Shown here piece by piece: positions 27,462 to 36,910 of a stretch of DNA of 64,000 nt; positions within the stretch are counted from its first letter, which is position 1; every line of letters starts with the position of its first letter. The notes under the pieces are model-generated. The model worked only from the letters and a program-made list of their open reading frames with translations. It had not been told where the DNA came from and did not search any database. The translations under genes and the position numbers were made by a program. Source of the stretch: Streptomyces sp. AM 2-1-1 (GTDB lineage Bacteria; Actinomycetota; Actinomycetes; Streptomycetales; Streptomycetaceae); the NCBI RefSeq assembly GCF_029167645.1, contig NZ_CP119147.1:4358501-4422500 (forward strand). The letters are read 5' to 3'.

Positions 27462-29081
27462 ATGGGACATCTCGAAGCGGGCCACCTGGAGTACTACCTA
27501 CCGGACGGGCGGGTGCTGCTCGGCGACGCTTCGTTCCGGGTCGCCGACGGTGCCGTGGTGGCACTCGTCGGCGCCAACGGGGCCGGCAAGACGACACTGC
27601 TGCGCCTGCTCTCCGGCGAGCTCCAGCCGCACGGCGGCACGGTCTCGGTGAGCGGCGGGCTCGGCGTGATGGGCCAGTTCGTGGGCTCCGTACGGGACGG
27701 GCAGACCGTCCGCGACCTGCTGGTCTCCGTGGCGCACCCGCAGATCCGGGCTGCCGCGAAGGCCGTCGACGCCGCCGAGGAACTGATCCTCACCGTCGAC
27801 GACGAGGCCGCGCAGATGGCGTACGCGCAGGCCCTCAGCGACTGGGCGGAGGTGCGCGGATACGAGGCGGAGACCCTCTGGGACATGTGCACCATGACCG
27901 CGCTCGGCGTCCCGTACGACACGGCCCAGTACCGCGAGGCGCGCACCCTCAGCGGCGGGGAGCAGAAGCGCCTCGTCCTCGAAGCGCTGCTGCGCGGGCC
28001 CGACGAGGTGCTGCTCCTCGACGAGCCGGACAACTACCTCGACGTCCCCGGCAAGCGCTGGCTGGAGGGGAAACTCAAGGAGACCCGCAAGACGGTCCTC
28101 TTCGTCTCCCACGACCGCGAACTGCTCTCCCGGGCCGCCGAGAAGATCGTCAGCGTCGAGCCCGGCGCGGCCGGCAGCGACGTCTGGGTGCACGGTGGCG
28201 GCTTCGACACCTACCACCAGGCCCGCAAGGACCGGTTCGCCCGCTTCGAGGAGCTGCTGCGCCGCTGGCAGGAGGAGCACGCCCGGCTGCGCGCCCTGGT
28301 GCTGCGGATGCGGCAGCAGGCGGCCATCAGCCCCGACATGGCCAACCGCTACCACGCCATGCAGACGCGCTTCAAGAAGTTCGAGGACGCCGGACCGCCG
28401 CCCGAGCCGCCCCGCGAGCAGGACATCCGGATGCGGCTGCGCGGCGGCCGCACCGGCGTGCGCGCGGTGACCTGCACCGCACTGGAGCTGACCGGCCTGA
28501 TGAAGCCGTTCGACCTGGAGGTCTTCTACGGCGAGCGGGTCGCCGTCCTCGGCTCCAACGGCTCCGGGAAGTCCCACTTCCTGCGGCTCCTCGCCGGGGA
28601 GCCGGTCGCGCACACGGGGGAGTGGAAGCTCGGCGCCCGGGTGGTCGCCGGCCACTTCGCCCAGACCCACGCCCACCCCGAGCTGCTCGGCAAGACGCTG
28701 GTGGAGATCCTCTGGAGCGAGCAGGCCAAGGACCGGGGCGCCGCCATGGGCGTGCTGCGCCGGTACGAACTGGAGCGCCAGGGCGACCAGCCCTTCGAGA
28801 AGCTCTCCGGCGGACAGCAGGCCCGCTTCCAGATCCTGCTGCTGGAGCTGGCCGGCACCACCGCGCTGCTGCTGGACGAGCCCACCGACAACCTGGACCT
28901 GGAGTCCGCCGAGGCGCTCCAGGACGGCCTGGAGGCGTACGACGGCACCGTGATGGCCGTCACGCACGACCGCTGGTTCGCGAAGTCCTTCGACCGGTAC
29001 CTCGTCTTCGGCTCGGACGGTGTGGTGCGCGAGACGACCGAGCCGGTGTGGGACGAGCGGCGGGTCGAGCGGGCGCGGTAG
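27462..29081 (+). CDS. ABC-F family ATP-binding protein
   Basis: 539 residues with two ABC domains and no membrane segment. Domain 1: Walker A GANGAGKTTLL, signature LSGGEQKRL, Walker B LLLDEPDNYLD. A charged helical linker follows (about 250-330: EELLRRWQEEHARLRALVLRMRQQ region). Domain 2: GSNGSGKSHFLRLL, LSGGQQARF, LLLDEPTDNLDLES. ABC-F proteins act on the ribosome, some giving antibiotic protection and others tuning elongation. The substrate is unknown; a housekeeping role fits this position. The ATG at 27462 is used. Confidence 0.93.
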   Translation: MGHLEAGHLEYYLPDGRVLLGDASFRVADGAVVALVGANGAGKTTLLRLLSGELQPHGGTVSVSGGLGVMGQFVGSVRDGQTVRDLLVSVAHPQIRAAAKAVDAAEELILTVDDEAAQMAYAQALSDWAEVRGYEAETLWDMCTMTALGVPYDTAQYREARTLSGGEQKRLVLEALLRGPDEVLLLDEPDNYLDVPGKRWLEGKLKETRKTVLFVSHDRELLSRAAEKIVSVEPGAAGSDVWVHGGGFDTYHQARKDRFARFEELLRRWQEEHARLRALVLRMRQQAAISPDMANRYHAMQTRFKKFEDAGPPPEPPREQDIRMRLRGGRTGVRAVTCTALELTGLMKPFDLEVFYGERVAVLGSNGSGKSHFLRLLAGEPVAHTGEWKLGARVVAGHFAQTHAHPELLGKTLVEILWSEQAKDRGAAMGVLRRYELERQGDQPFEKLSGGQQARFQILLLELAGTTALLLDEPTDNLDLESAEALQDGLEAYDGTVMAVTHDRWFAKSFDRYLVFGSDGVVRETTEPVWDERRVERAR

Positions 29082-29519
29082 GGCGGCAGGGCTCCCGGGG
29101 CCGTCGCGGCGGCCTCCGCGGCGATCGCGGGCGGTCACCCGGCCCGGGTGGCCTTCGGCGGTCCGTGAGCCGGCGCGGTCGCGCGGTGGTCCGGCGGCCC
29201 GCGTGGTCCGGGCGGTCCGGAGGGCCGTCCGGACCGCCTCCGCGGTCTTCGCCGAGCCCCGGTTCGCCCCGGTATCCCGGGGTTCGACGGGGCCGGGCGG
29301 GGGCCATTTTGACCCGCCCGGGGGGCCCCGGGTATTCTTCCGGTTTGTTATGCGTATTGGCTTGGTCGTTCTCACGCGAGGGGCCCTTACGCCGGTCCAC
29401 CGGGCCGATGACCAGCGGCAGGCACTCGGGTTGCGTCCCCGCAGCGCCGCCGAGGCTGGTGTAGTCGTCCGGGTGGCCTTGTCAGGACTCCACTCACTGA
29501 AGAAGCGAAGGCTACGACC
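29082..29519 (+). other. ABC-F to rplM intergenic region
   Basis: 438 nt. The first 220 nt are extremely GC-rich with no supported gene. The rest holds the rplM promoter (29309-29338) and a leader of about 175 nt. Confidence 0.6.
29309..29338 (+). promoter_or_regulatory. rplM-rpsI promoter
   Basis: TTGACC (29309-29314), an 18-bp spacer and TATTCT (29333-29338) make a strong HrdB-type promoter. The predicted start near 29345 leaves a leader of about 175 nt before the rplM GTG. Confidence 0.75.
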
Positions 29520-29963
29520 GTGCGTACGTACAGCCCCAAGCCCGGAGATGTGACGCGCCAGTGGCACGTCATCGACGCTCAGGACATCGTCCTGGGTCGT
29601 CTGGCCACCACGGCTGCGAACCTCCTCCGAGGCAAGCACAAGGCGATCTACGCCCCCCACATGGACATGGGCGACTTCGTCATCATCATCAACGCCGACA
29701 AGGTTCACCTGTCGGGCAACAAGAAGACCCAGAAGATGGCGTACCGCCACTCCGGCTTCCCCGGTGGTCTCCGCTCGGTCCGCTACGACGAGCTGCTCTC
29801 CAAGAACCCGGAGAAGGCCGTCGAGAAGGCCATCAAGGGCATGATCCCCAAGAACACCCTGGGCCGGCAGATGCTGTCGAAGCTCAAGGTGTACGCGGGT
29901 GACCAGCACCCGCACGCTGCGCAGCAGCCGGTCCCGTACGAGATCACCCAGGTCGCGCAGTAG
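29520..29963 (+). CDS. rplM: 50S ribosomal protein L13
   Basis: 147 residues, [59 protein letters not shown] with the [21 protein letters not shown] helix. Early assembly protein. GTG start at 29520. Confidence 0.98.
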   Translation: MRTYSPKPGDVTRQWHVIDAQDIVLGRLATTAANLLRGKHKAIYAPHMDMGDFVIIINADKVHLSGNKKTQKMAYRHSGFPGGLRSVRYDELLSKNPEKAVEKAIKGMIPKNTLGRQMLSKLKVYAGDQHPHAAQQPVPYEITQVAQ

Positions 29964-30007
29964 TTCCGGCCTCCCCCTAAGACCATAAGAAAGATCTGAG
30001 GAGAATC

Positions 30008-30532
30008 GTGGCCGAGACCACTGTTGAGACCGCCGAGGGCACCGAGGGCGAGGAGACCTTCGCCGAGGTGACCACCTTCGAGTCCGAGGTCCCCGTCGAG
30101 GGTGAGTACACCTCCGAGTCGCTCGCCGGCCGCTTCGGCGACCCGCAGCCCGCCGCCGGCCTTGGCCGTCGCAAGAACGCCATCGCCCGCGTCCGGATCG
30201 TTCCGGGCACCGGCAAGTGGAAGATCAACGGTCGCACCCTTGAGGACTACTTCCCCAACAAGGTGCACCAGCAGGAAGTCAACGAGCCCTTCAAGGTGCT
30301 CGAGCTCGACAACCGCTACGACGTCATCGCCCGCATCTCGGGTGGCGGCGTCTCGGGTCAGGCCGGCGCCCTGCGCCTCGGTGTGGCCCGCGCGCTGAAC
30401 GAGGCGGACGTGGACAACAACCGCGCCACGCTGAAGAAGGCCGGCTTCCTCTCCCGCGACGACCGTGCGGTCGAGCGCAAGAAGGCCGGTCTCAAGAAGG
30501 CCCGTAAGGCTCCGCAGTACAGCAAGCGCTAA
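30008..30532 (+). CDS. rpsI: 30S ribosomal protein S9
   Basis: 174 residues. Residues 1-48 are an acidic Glu/Thr-rich extension typical of Streptomyces S9; the core [32 protein letters not shown] and the tRNA-touching C-terminal [11 protein letters not shown] follow. GTG start after GAGGAG. Paired with rplM as usual. Confidence 0.98.
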   Translation: MAETTVETAEGTEGEETFAEVTTFESEVPVEGEYTSESLAGRFGDPQPAAGLGRRKNAIARVRIVPGTGKWKINGRTLEDYFPNKVHQQEVNEPFKVLELDNRYDVIARISGGGVSGQAGALRLGVARALNEADVDNNRATLKKAGFLSRDDRAVERKKAGLKKARKAPQYSKR

Positions 30533-30561
30533 ACCCCGCCTGCTCGTCTGCTTCACACGTT

Positions 30562-30594
30562 CGCCCCGGCGGCACACACCGTGCTGTCGGGGCG
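30562..30594 (+). terminator. Terminator after rpsI
   Basis: A 14-bp stem (12 Watson-Crick and two G-T pairs) between 30562-30575 and 30581-30594 with a 5-nt loop, followed by TTCGTTTA. One of few hairpins here with a T-rich tail. Confidence 0.85.
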
Positions 30595-30755
30595 TTCGTT
30601 TATCGCCCGTCACGGGCGTATAACGGCATAAGACGTTCATCGGCACATCCGGACCCCTCGTACCCGCACGGGTACGGAGTGCGGCGGTGTGCCGTTCTCT
30701 CGCCGTTTTCAATTGTTGTGCTTGTGCGGTTGTCGGAGCATCTCGGAGGACACCA

Positions 30756-32114
30756 GTGGGACGACTCTTCGGTACGGACGGCGTGCGCGGGGTCGCCAAC
30801 GCGGATCTCACGGCCGAGCTGGCGCTCGGTCTGTCGGTCGCGGCGGCACACGTACTCGCCGAGGCGGGCACCTTCGAGGGGCACCGTCCCACGGCCGTCG
30901 TCGGCCGGGATCCACGAGCATCCGGAGAGTTCCTCGAAGCGGCCGTGGTCGCCGGCCTCGCCAGCGCCGGCGTCGACGTCCTGCGGGTCGGTGTGCTGCC
31001 CACGCCGGCCGTGGCGTACCTCACCGGCGTGCTCGGCGCCGACATCGGCGTGATGCTCTCCGCCAGCCACAACGCCATGCCCGACAACGGGATCAAGTTC
31101 TTCGCACGGGGCGGCCACAAGCTCGCCGACGAGCTGGAGGACCGCATCGAGACCGTCTACGACCAGCACCGCACCGGCGCTCCCTGGGCCCGCCCGACCG
31201 GCGCGGGCGTCGGCCGGGTCACCGACTACCTGGAGGGCTTCGAGCGGTACGTGGCCCACCTCATCGGTGTGCTGCCGAACCGGCTCGACGGCCTGAAGGT
31301 CGTCCTCGACGAGGCGCACGGCGCCGCCGCCTACGTCTCCCCCGAGGCGTTCGCCCGGGCCGGGGCCGAGGTCGTCACCATCGGCGCCGACCCCGACGGC
31401 CTCAACATCAACGACGGCTGCGGCTCCACCCACCTCGGCCTCCTCCGGGCGGCCGTCGTCGAGAACGGCGCCGACTTCGGCATCGCGCACGACGGCGACG
31501 CCGACCGCTGCCTCGCCGTCGACGCCCGGGGGAACGAGATCGACGGCGACCAGATCCTCGCCGTCCTCGCCCTCGCGATGCGCGACGCCGGACAGCTCCG
31601 CGGCAACACCGTCGTCGGCACGGTCATGTCCAACCTCGGCTTCAAGATGGCCATGGAGCGCGAGGGCATCGAGCTCGTCCAGACCGCGGTCGGGGACCGC
31701 TACGTCCTGGAGTCGATGAAGGCCGAGGGGTACGCGCTCGGCGGCGAGCAGTCCGGCCACGTCATCGTGCTGGACCACGCCACGACCGGCGACGGCACCC
31801 TGACCGGCCTGCTGCTGGCGGCCCGCGTCGCCGCCACCGGACGGACCCTCGCCGAGCTCGCGGGCGTCATGCAGCGCCTGCCGCAGGTCCTCGTCAACGT
31901 CCCCGACGTCGACAAGTCGCGCGTCTCCACCTCCGCCGAGCTGGCCGCCGCCGTCGCCGAGGCCGAACGCGAACTCGGTACCACCGGACGGGTCCTGCTC
32001 CGCAAGTCCGGCACCGAGCCGCTGGTACGCGTCATGGTGGAGGCCGCCGACTTCGGCCAGGCCCAGGCCGTCGCGGGCCGGCTGGCCGACGTGGTGAAGT
32101 CCGCGCTGGGCTGA
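30756..32114 (+). CDS. glmM: Phosphoglucosamine mutase
   Basis: 452 residues. Converts glucosamine-6-phosphate to glucosamine-1-phosphate for UDP-GlcNAc and peptidoglycan. [12 protein letters not shown] opens the chain; the phosphoserine loop LSASHN has S104, the metal loop is [12 protein letters not shown], the sugar loop is GGEQSGH, and the phosphate loop is [17 protein letters not shown] at 30756 after GGAGGA. glmS lies 2.4 kb downstream, so both amino-sugar steps are in one locus. Confidence 0.97.
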   Translation: MGRLFGTDGVRGVANADLTAELALGLSVAAAHVLAEAGTFEGHRPTAVVGRDPRASGEFLEAAVVAGLASAGVDVLRVGVLPTPAVAYLTGVLGADIGVMLSASHNAMPDNGIKFFARGGHKLADELEDRIETVYDQHRTGAPWARPTGAGVGRVTDYLEGFERYVAHLIGVLPNRLDGLKVVLDEAHGAAAYVSPEAFARAGAEVVTIGADPDGLNINDGCGSTHLGLLRAAVVENGADFGIAHDGDADRCLAVDARGNEIDGDQILAVLALAMRDAGQLRGNTVVGTVMSNLGFKMAMEREGIELVQTAVGDRYVLESMKAEGYALGGEQSGHVIVLDHATTGDGTLTGLLLAARVAATGRTLAELAGVMQRLPQVLVNVPDVDKSRVSTSAELAAAVAEAERELGTTGRVLLRKSGTEPLVRVMVEAADFGQAQAVAGRLADVVKSALG

Positions 32115-32131
32115 GCCTCCCCGACGCCTCA

Positions 32132-32167
32132 CCGCGGGACGGACCGCTCCGGCGGTCCGTCCCGCGG
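32132..32167. terminator. Bidirectional terminator between glmM and coaA
   Basis: Perfect 15-bp arms CCGCGGGACGGACCG and CGGTCCGTCCCGCGG around CTCCGG, between convergent genes. Confidence 0.85.
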
Positions 32168-32217
32168 CCGTTCCACCGCCGAGCCCGGGTCCCGCGGCCG
32201 CTCTCCCGGGGGCTCCC

Positions 32218-33213
32218 TCAGAGCTTGCGCAGCGAGAGGCGCTGGACCTTGTGGTCCGGGCCCTTGCGCAGCACCAGCGTCGCGCGGCTGCGGGTGGGCG
32301 CCACGTTCTCCAGCAGGTTCGGCTTGTTGATGGTCCGCCAGGTGGTGCGCGCGTACTCCATCGCCTCCTCCTCGGAGACCTGGGTGTACTTCGTGAAGTA
32401 CGAGGACGGGTTCTGGAACGCCGTCTCGCGCAGCTGCCGGAACCGGTTGAGGTACCAGCTCTCGATGTCCTCGGCGCGGGCGTCCACGTACACGCTGAAG
32501 TCGAAGTAGTCCGCGAGCCCCACCCTGGTCCGGCCGTCCTGGCCCGGCAGCGCCGGCTGGAGGACGTTCAGCCCTTCCACGATCAGGATGTCCGGGCGGC
32601 GCACGGTGAGCCGCTCACCGGGGACGATGTCGTAGATCAGGTGGGAGTAGACGGGGGCGGTGACCTCGTCCTTCCCCGACTTGATGTCCGCGACGAACCG
32701 GGTCAGCGCCCGCCGGTCGTACGACTCGGGGAACCCCTTCCGCGAGGTCAGCCCGCGGGCCCGCAGCTCCTCCATCGGCAGCAGGAACCCGTCCGTGGTC
32801 ACCAGCTCCACCCGGGGGTGCTCCGGCCACCGCGCCAGCAGCGCCTGCAGCAGCCGGGCACTGGTCGACTTGCCGACCGCCACGCTCCCCGCCACCCCTA
32901 TGACGAACGGGGTGCCGCGCTGCGCACCGTGGCCGTTGCCCGCGTCCCCGAGGAAGGTGTTCAGGGCGCCGCGCAGACCGGAGGTGGCCTGGACGTAGAG
33001 GTTGAGCAGCCGGGAGAGCGGGAGGTACACCTCGCGCACCTCGTCGAGGTCGATGACGTCCCCGAGCCCGCGCAGCCGCTCCACCTCCTCGGCGGTCAAC
33101 GGCAGCGGGGTCTTCTCACGGAGGGCGCTCCACTCGGCGCGGGTGAGGTCGACGTAGGGCGTCGGCCCGTGCTCGGCGCGACGCTGGCTGCCACGGGGCG
33201 GCGTTGTGATCAC
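32218..33213 (-). CDS. coaA: Type I pantothenate kinase
   Basis: 331 residues. First committed step of coenzyme A synthesis. P-loop [24 protein letters not shown], the conserved [12 protein letters not shown] and IVEGLNVLQ, then the C-terminal [17 protein letters not shown]. The GTG at 33213 has no ribosome-binding site and the upstream ATG frame stops after three codons, so the transcript may be leaderless. Confidence 0.95.
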   Translation of the reverse strand: MITTPPRGSQRRAEHGPTPYVDLTRAEWSALREKTPLPLTAEEVERLRGLGDVIDLDEVREVYLPLSRLLNLYVQATSGLRGALNTFLGDAGNGHGAQRGTPFVIGVAGSVAVGKSTSARLLQALLARWPEHPRVELVTTDGFLLPMEELRARGLTSRKGFPESYDRRALTRFVADIKSGKDEVTAPVYSHLIYDIVPGERLTVRRPDILIVEGLNVLQPALPGQDGRTRVGLADYFDFSVYVDARAEDIESWYLNRFRQLRETAFQNPSSYFTKYTQVSEEEAMEYARTTWRTINKPNLLENVAPTRSRATLVLRKGPDHKVQRLSLRKL

Positions 33214-33259
33214 GTATTCATTGTTACGGGAGTTCGAACGGAGCGGGGGGTGGGGTCGG

Positions 33260-33748
33260 TCACGCGGGGTGGGGGTTGCGCGGGGCGGCATGCGCCCGGA
33301 CACGCCCGCGGGCAGCCTCCCCGGAGCCCGTCCGGTCCGTCGTGGTGGCCGGGGCCGCCTCGGTGGTGCGGTCCGTCGCGGTGGCCGGGGCCGCCTCGGT
33401 CGCCTCCCGGAAGGCGACGACCGCCTCGCCGTTCTCCCGCGCCCATGCGGTGAGCATCCGGATGGGCTCTTCCAGGGTCCGCCCGAGGTCGGTCAGGCCG
33501 TACTCCACACGCGGCGGCGCCTCGGCGTACGCGTGCCGCTCCACGAGCCCGTTGGCCTGGAGCCGGCGCAGCGTCTGGGTGAGCACCTTGCGCGAGATGC
33601 CACCGCTCAGCTCGACCAGCTCACGGTGGCGCAAGGGGCCGTCGGTCAGTGCGAAGAGCATGACCATGGACCACTTGCTGGCGATGATCTCCATGGAGAG
33701 GAGAGCGGGGCAGTCGGCGAGGAAGCCGATGAGGGGTCGCGGGCTCAT
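33260..33748 (-). CDS. HxlR-family transcriptional regulator
   Basis: 162 residues. Winged helix at about 12-105: [47 protein letters not shown] and [14 protein letters not shown]. Residues from about 113 on are a low-complexity tail with a 12-residue unit ([12 protein letters not shown]) duplicated by a 36-bp DNA repeat. The Cys at residue 13 is the conserved redox-reactive position of many HxlR proteins. Divergent from a DoxX gene, its likely target. Confidence 0.9.
   Translation of the reverse strand: MSPRPLIGFLADCPALLSMEIIASKWSMVMLFALTDGPLRHRELVELSGGISRKVLTQTLRRLQANGLVERHAYAEAPPRVEYGLTDLGRTLEEPIRMLTAWARENGEAVVAFREATEAAPATATDRTTEAAPATTTDRTGSGEAARGRVRAHAAPRNPHPA
33333..33400. repeat. 36-bp period tandem repeat in the HxlR gene
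   Basis: 32-nt copies at 33333-33364 and 33369-33400 differ at one base. The duplication keeps frame and adds 12 residues to the disordered C-terminal tail. Confidence 0.85.
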
Positions 33749-33839
33749 GCCCCGAAGGTTACCTGGAGGTACCTATCGCCCTCCTATCGTTTTCGAGGTG
33801 CGCACGCCCTACTCGCATCTCCCCGAATGAGGTACAGCG
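33749..33839. promoter_or_regulatory. HxlR/DoxX divergent control region
   Basis: This 91-bp gap contains two GGTACC-like words (GTTACC and GGTACC separated by TGGA) and two CTATCG words (about 33774 and 33785). They are likely recognition halves for the HxlR regulator; no clear -35/-10 pair was picked. Confidence 0.35.
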
Positions 33840-34190
33840 GTGTTCGTCTCCCTCGTCGTCGTCACGGTGCTCCTGTCGGCGATCCTCCTGATCTCGGCCG
33901 GCGCGAAATCCCTGCGGACGCGCCACATCACCGAGCAGATGTCCACACTCGAAGTGCCGCAGAGCCTGATGAACGTCCTGATCGGCGCCCAGGCGGCGGG
34001 CGCGGCTGGTGCGATCGCCGGGCTCTGGTGGGGGCCCGTCGGGATCGCCGCCGCGATCGGCCTGACGCTCTACTTCGCCGGGGCGGTCGCCGCCCACCTG
34101 CGCGTCGGCGACCGGAAGGGCGCGCCTCCGGCGGCGGTTCTCACCGTGGTCTCCGTCGCCCTGCTCGTCCTGCGCGCCGCCACCCTCTGA
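33840..34190 (+). CDS. DoxX-family membrane protein
   Basis: 116 residues, four membrane segments (about 3-22, 42-62, 66-86, 97-114), with RTRHITEQMSTLEVPQSLMNVLIGAQAAGAAGAIAGLWWGPVGIAAAIGLTLYFAGAVAAHLRVGD fitting the DoxX-like family. GTG start. Redox or quinone-related roles are proposed for the family; pairing with an HxlR regulator is a common arrangement. Confidence 0.85.
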   Translation: MFVSLVVVTVLLSAILLISAGAKSLRTRHITEQMSTLEVPQSLMNVLIGAQAAGAAGAIAGLWWGPVGIAAAIGLTLYFAGAVAAHLRVGDRKGAPPAAVLTVVSVALLVLRAATL

Positions 34191-34552
34191 CCGCCGCGCC
34201 GAGGCGGACCGGGCGGTACGCCCCGGTGGTCCCCTCCCGCGTCGTGCCCGCCGCTCACCGGGATCGCCCTCGTCCTCGCCCCGGTCGCCGCGCCCGGCCT
34301 CCTCGTGCTCCAGCTCCTCGCGGGCGGGCCGCACCTGTCCCGCCCGCGAGGTCGAGGAGGCCGGGCCCGACGCCGCGCCCCTCCTGCTCACCGCCGCGCC
34401 GCCCTCCTGCTCGCCGCCGCGCCCCTCCGGCTCGCCGCCGCCCGGTGAGCCGGTGGGCCGGACGCGCCGCCGTCGCAGAGAGCGGGCGGGCCCCACGCCC
34501 ACCCCTTCCGTAACCCCCGCCCTCACCGCCCCTCGCGCCTTATCGTGCCGTC
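34191..34552. other. Low-complexity intergenic region before glmS
   Basis: 362 bp with no supported gene. From 34371 to 34446 it repeats CCGCCGCGCC-CTCC units about three times. TATCGT at 34541-34546, seven bases before the glmS ATG, suggests a leaderless glmS transcript. No glmS ribozyme is seen, as expected outside Firmicutes. Confidence 0.5.
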
Positions 34553-36400
34553 ATGTGTGGAATCGTGGGTTATGTCGGATCGCAGTCGGCGCAGGACGTC
34601 GTGGTCGCCGGGCTGAGGCGGCTGGAGTACCGGGGGTACGACTCCGCCGGGGTGGCCGTGCTGGCGGACGGAGGGCTGGCCGCTGCCCGTAGGGCGGGAA
34701 AGCTGGTCAACCTGGAGAAGGAGCTCAAGGACCGGCCGTTGCCCGCCGGGCCCACCGGGATCGGGCACACCCGGTGGGCGACGCACGGGGCGCCGACGGA
34801 CGCCAACGCACATCCGCACCTGGACAACGCGGGCCGGGTCGCGGTCGTGCACAACGGCATCATCGAGAACTTCGCCACGCTGCGCACCGAGTTGACCCGG
34901 CGGGGGCACGACCTCACCTCGGACACCGACACCGAGGTGGTGGCGCACCTGCTGGCCGAGGAGTTCTCGGCGTGCGGCGGCCTGGCCGAGTCGATGCGAC
35001 GGGTCTGCCGGCGCCTCGAAGGCGCCTTCACCCTCGTCGCCGTCCACGCGGACGAGCCGGACACCGTCGTCGGCGCGCGGCGCAACTCGCCGCTGGTGGT
35101 GGGGGTCGGGGACCAGGAGGCGTTCCTCGCCTCGGACGTCGCCGCGTTCATCGCGTACACCCGGGACGCCGTCGAACTCGGCCAGGACCAGGTCGTGGAG
35201 GTGCGCCGTGACCAGGTCACCGTCACCGGCTTCGACGGTACGCCCGGCGAGGTGCGGAGCTACCACGTCGACTGGGACGCCTCCGCCGCCGAGAAGGGCG
35301 GCTACGCCTCCTTCATGCTCAAGGAGATCGCCGAGCAGCCCCGGGCCGTCGCCGACACCCTCCTGGGGCGGATCGACGGCGAGGGCGCGCTGACGCTCGA
35401 CGAGGTGCGGCTGACACCGTCCGTGCTGCGGGAGACCGACAAGGTGGTCATCGTGGCCTGCGGGACCGCGTACCACGCCGGGCTGATCGCCAAGTACGCC
35501 ATCGAGCACTGGACGAGGCTGCCCTGCGAGACCGAACTGGCCAGCGAATTCCGTTACCGCGACCCGATCCTCTCGCCGAACACCCTGGTCGTCGCGATCT
35601 CGCAGTCCGGCGAGACGATGGACACCCTCATGGCGCTCCGTCACGCCCGCGAGCAGGGCGCGCACGTGCTGGCCATCTGCAACACCAACGGCTCGACCAT
35701 CCCGCGCGAGTCCGACGCCGTCCTCTACACGCACGCCGGGCCGGAGGTCGCGGTCGCCTCCACCAAGGCCTTCCTCACCCAGCTCGTCGCCTGCTACCTC
35801 GTCGCGCTCTACCTCGGACAGGTCCGGGGCACGAAGTCCGGCGACGAGATCCGGTCCGTCGTCCGGCAGTTGGCCGAGATCCCCGACGCCGTCGAACGCG
35901 TCCTCGCCACCATGGAACCGGTCCGCGAGCTGGCCCGCTCGCTCGCCCACAAGGACACCGTGCTCTTCCTCGGCCGGCACGTCGGCTACCCGGTGGCCCT
36001 GGAAGGCGCGTTGAAGCTGAAGGAACTCGCGTACATGCACGCGGAGGGCTTCGCGGCGGGCGAGCTGAAGCACGGGCCGATCGCACTCGTCGAGGAGGAC
36101 CTGCCGGTCGTCGTCGTCGCCCCCTCCCCGCGCGGGCGGTCCGTCCTGCACGACAAGATCGTCTCCAACATCCAGGAGATCCGGGCCCGGGGCGCCCGCA
36201 CCATCGTCCTCGCGGAGGAGGGCGACGAGAGCGTCGCCCCGTACGCCGATCACCTCATTACGATTCCCCCGACGCCTACGCTGCTCCAGCCGCTGGTCGC
36301 CACGGTGCCGTTGCAGGTCTTCGCCTGCGAACTCGCGACGGCCCGGGGCAACGAGGTGGACCAGCCGCGCAACCTGGCGAAGTCCGTGACCGTGGAATAG
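34553..36400 (+). CDS. glmS: Glutamine-fructose-6-phosphate aminotransferase
   Basis: 615 residues. Makes glucosamine-6-phosphate from fructose-6-phosphate and glutamine. The N-terminal Ntn glutaminase starts MCGIVGYVG, with Cys2 becoming the nucleophile, and has [19 protein letters not shown]. Two SIS isomerase domains follow ([17 protein letters not shown]... and [20 protein letters not shown]). The C-terminus [13 protein letters not shown] is the conserved tail. There is no Shine-Dalgarno before the ATG. Confidence 0.97.
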   Translation: MCGIVGYVGSQSAQDVVVAGLRRLEYRGYDSAGVAVLADGGLAAARRAGKLVNLEKELKDRPLPAGPTGIGHTRWATHGAPTDANAHPHLDNAGRVAVVHNGIIENFATLRTELTRRGHDLTSDTDTEVVAHLLAEEFSACGGLAESMRRVCRRLEGAFTLVAVHADEPDTVVGARRNSPLVVGVGDQEAFLASDVAAFIAYTRDAVELGQDQVVEVRRDQVTVTGFDGTPGEVRSYHVDWDASAAEKGGYASFMLKEIAEQPRAVADTLLGRIDGEGALTLDEVRLTPSVLRETDKVVIVACGTAYHAGLIAKYAIEHWTRLPCETELASEFRYRDPILSPNTLVVAISQSGETMDTLMALRHAREQGAHVLAICNTNGSTIPRESDAVLYTHAGPEVAVASTKAFLTQLVACYLVALYLGQVRGTKSGDEIRSVVRQLAEIPDAVERVLATMEPVRELARSLAHKDTVLFLGRHVGYPVALEGALKLKELAYMHAEGFAAGELKHGPIALVEEDLPVVVVAPSPRGRSVLHDKIVSNIQEIRARGARTIVLAEEGDESVAPYADHLITIPPTPTLLQPLVATVPLQVFACELATARGNEVDQPRNLAKSVTVE

Positions 36401-36422
36401 GTACGAGAACGAGGGTGGGCCC

Positions 36423-36791
36423 GTGATCATCGGGGTCGGGATCGATGTGGCCGAGATCGCGCGTTTCGACGCGGCGCTGGAACGTACGCCCCAGATGGCC
36501 GAGCGGCTCTTCCTCCAACAGGAACGCCTGCTGCCCGGCGGCGAGCGGCGCGGGATCGCCTCGCTCGCCGCCCGGTTCGCCGCGAAGGAAGCCGTCGCCA
36601 AGGCGCTCGGGGCGCCCGGCGGCCTCCTCTGGACCGACTGCGAGGTCTGGGTCGAGGAGAGCGGACAACCCCGCCTGCGGGTCACCGGCACGGTCGCCGC
36701 CCGCGCCGAGGCCCTCGGCGTCCGCACCTGGCACGTCTCCCTCAGCCACGACGCGGGGGTGGCGTCGGCCGTGGTGATCGCGGAAGGTTGA
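36423..36791 (+). CDS. acpS: Holo-[acyl-carrier-protein] synthase
   Basis: 122 residues. Transfers 4'-phosphopantetheine from CoA to acyl carrier proteins. Mg ligands D8 in [14 protein letters not shown] and E56 in [16 protein letters not shown] at 36423, 22 bases after glmS. It uses the product of the pathway begun by coaA nearby. Confidence 0.96.
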   Translation: MIIGVGIDVAEIARFDAALERTPQMAERLFLQQERLLPGGERRGIASLAARFAAKEAVAKALGAPGGLLWTDCEVWVEESGQPRLRVTGTVAARAEALGVRTWHVSLSHDAGVASAVVIAEG

Positions 36792-36910
36792 GGGGCCGGA
36801 GGGCTTGTGCGGGCGGGCGTACGGGTACGTGTGAGCCGATCCGCCCGAATGATCATCACCGGACCCGCGGATCCCGAAGTGTGCCCCCGACTCCCCGAAG
36901 GGCTTGACCG

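Noticed and set aside
27498..29915. 805-codon open frame on the minus strand
   Set aside because: Antisense to the ABC-F gene and rplM; it crosses the rplM promoter.
34381..34446. Remnant of a decayed gene
   Set aside because: The repeats give Ala/Pro/Arg in every frame and no fragment resembles a known protein, so simple GC repeat expansion is more likely.
34191..34552. glmS ribozyme/riboswitch
   Set aside because: No ribozyme core is visible, and the putative start site is at or next to the ATG, leaving no room for a leader RNA.
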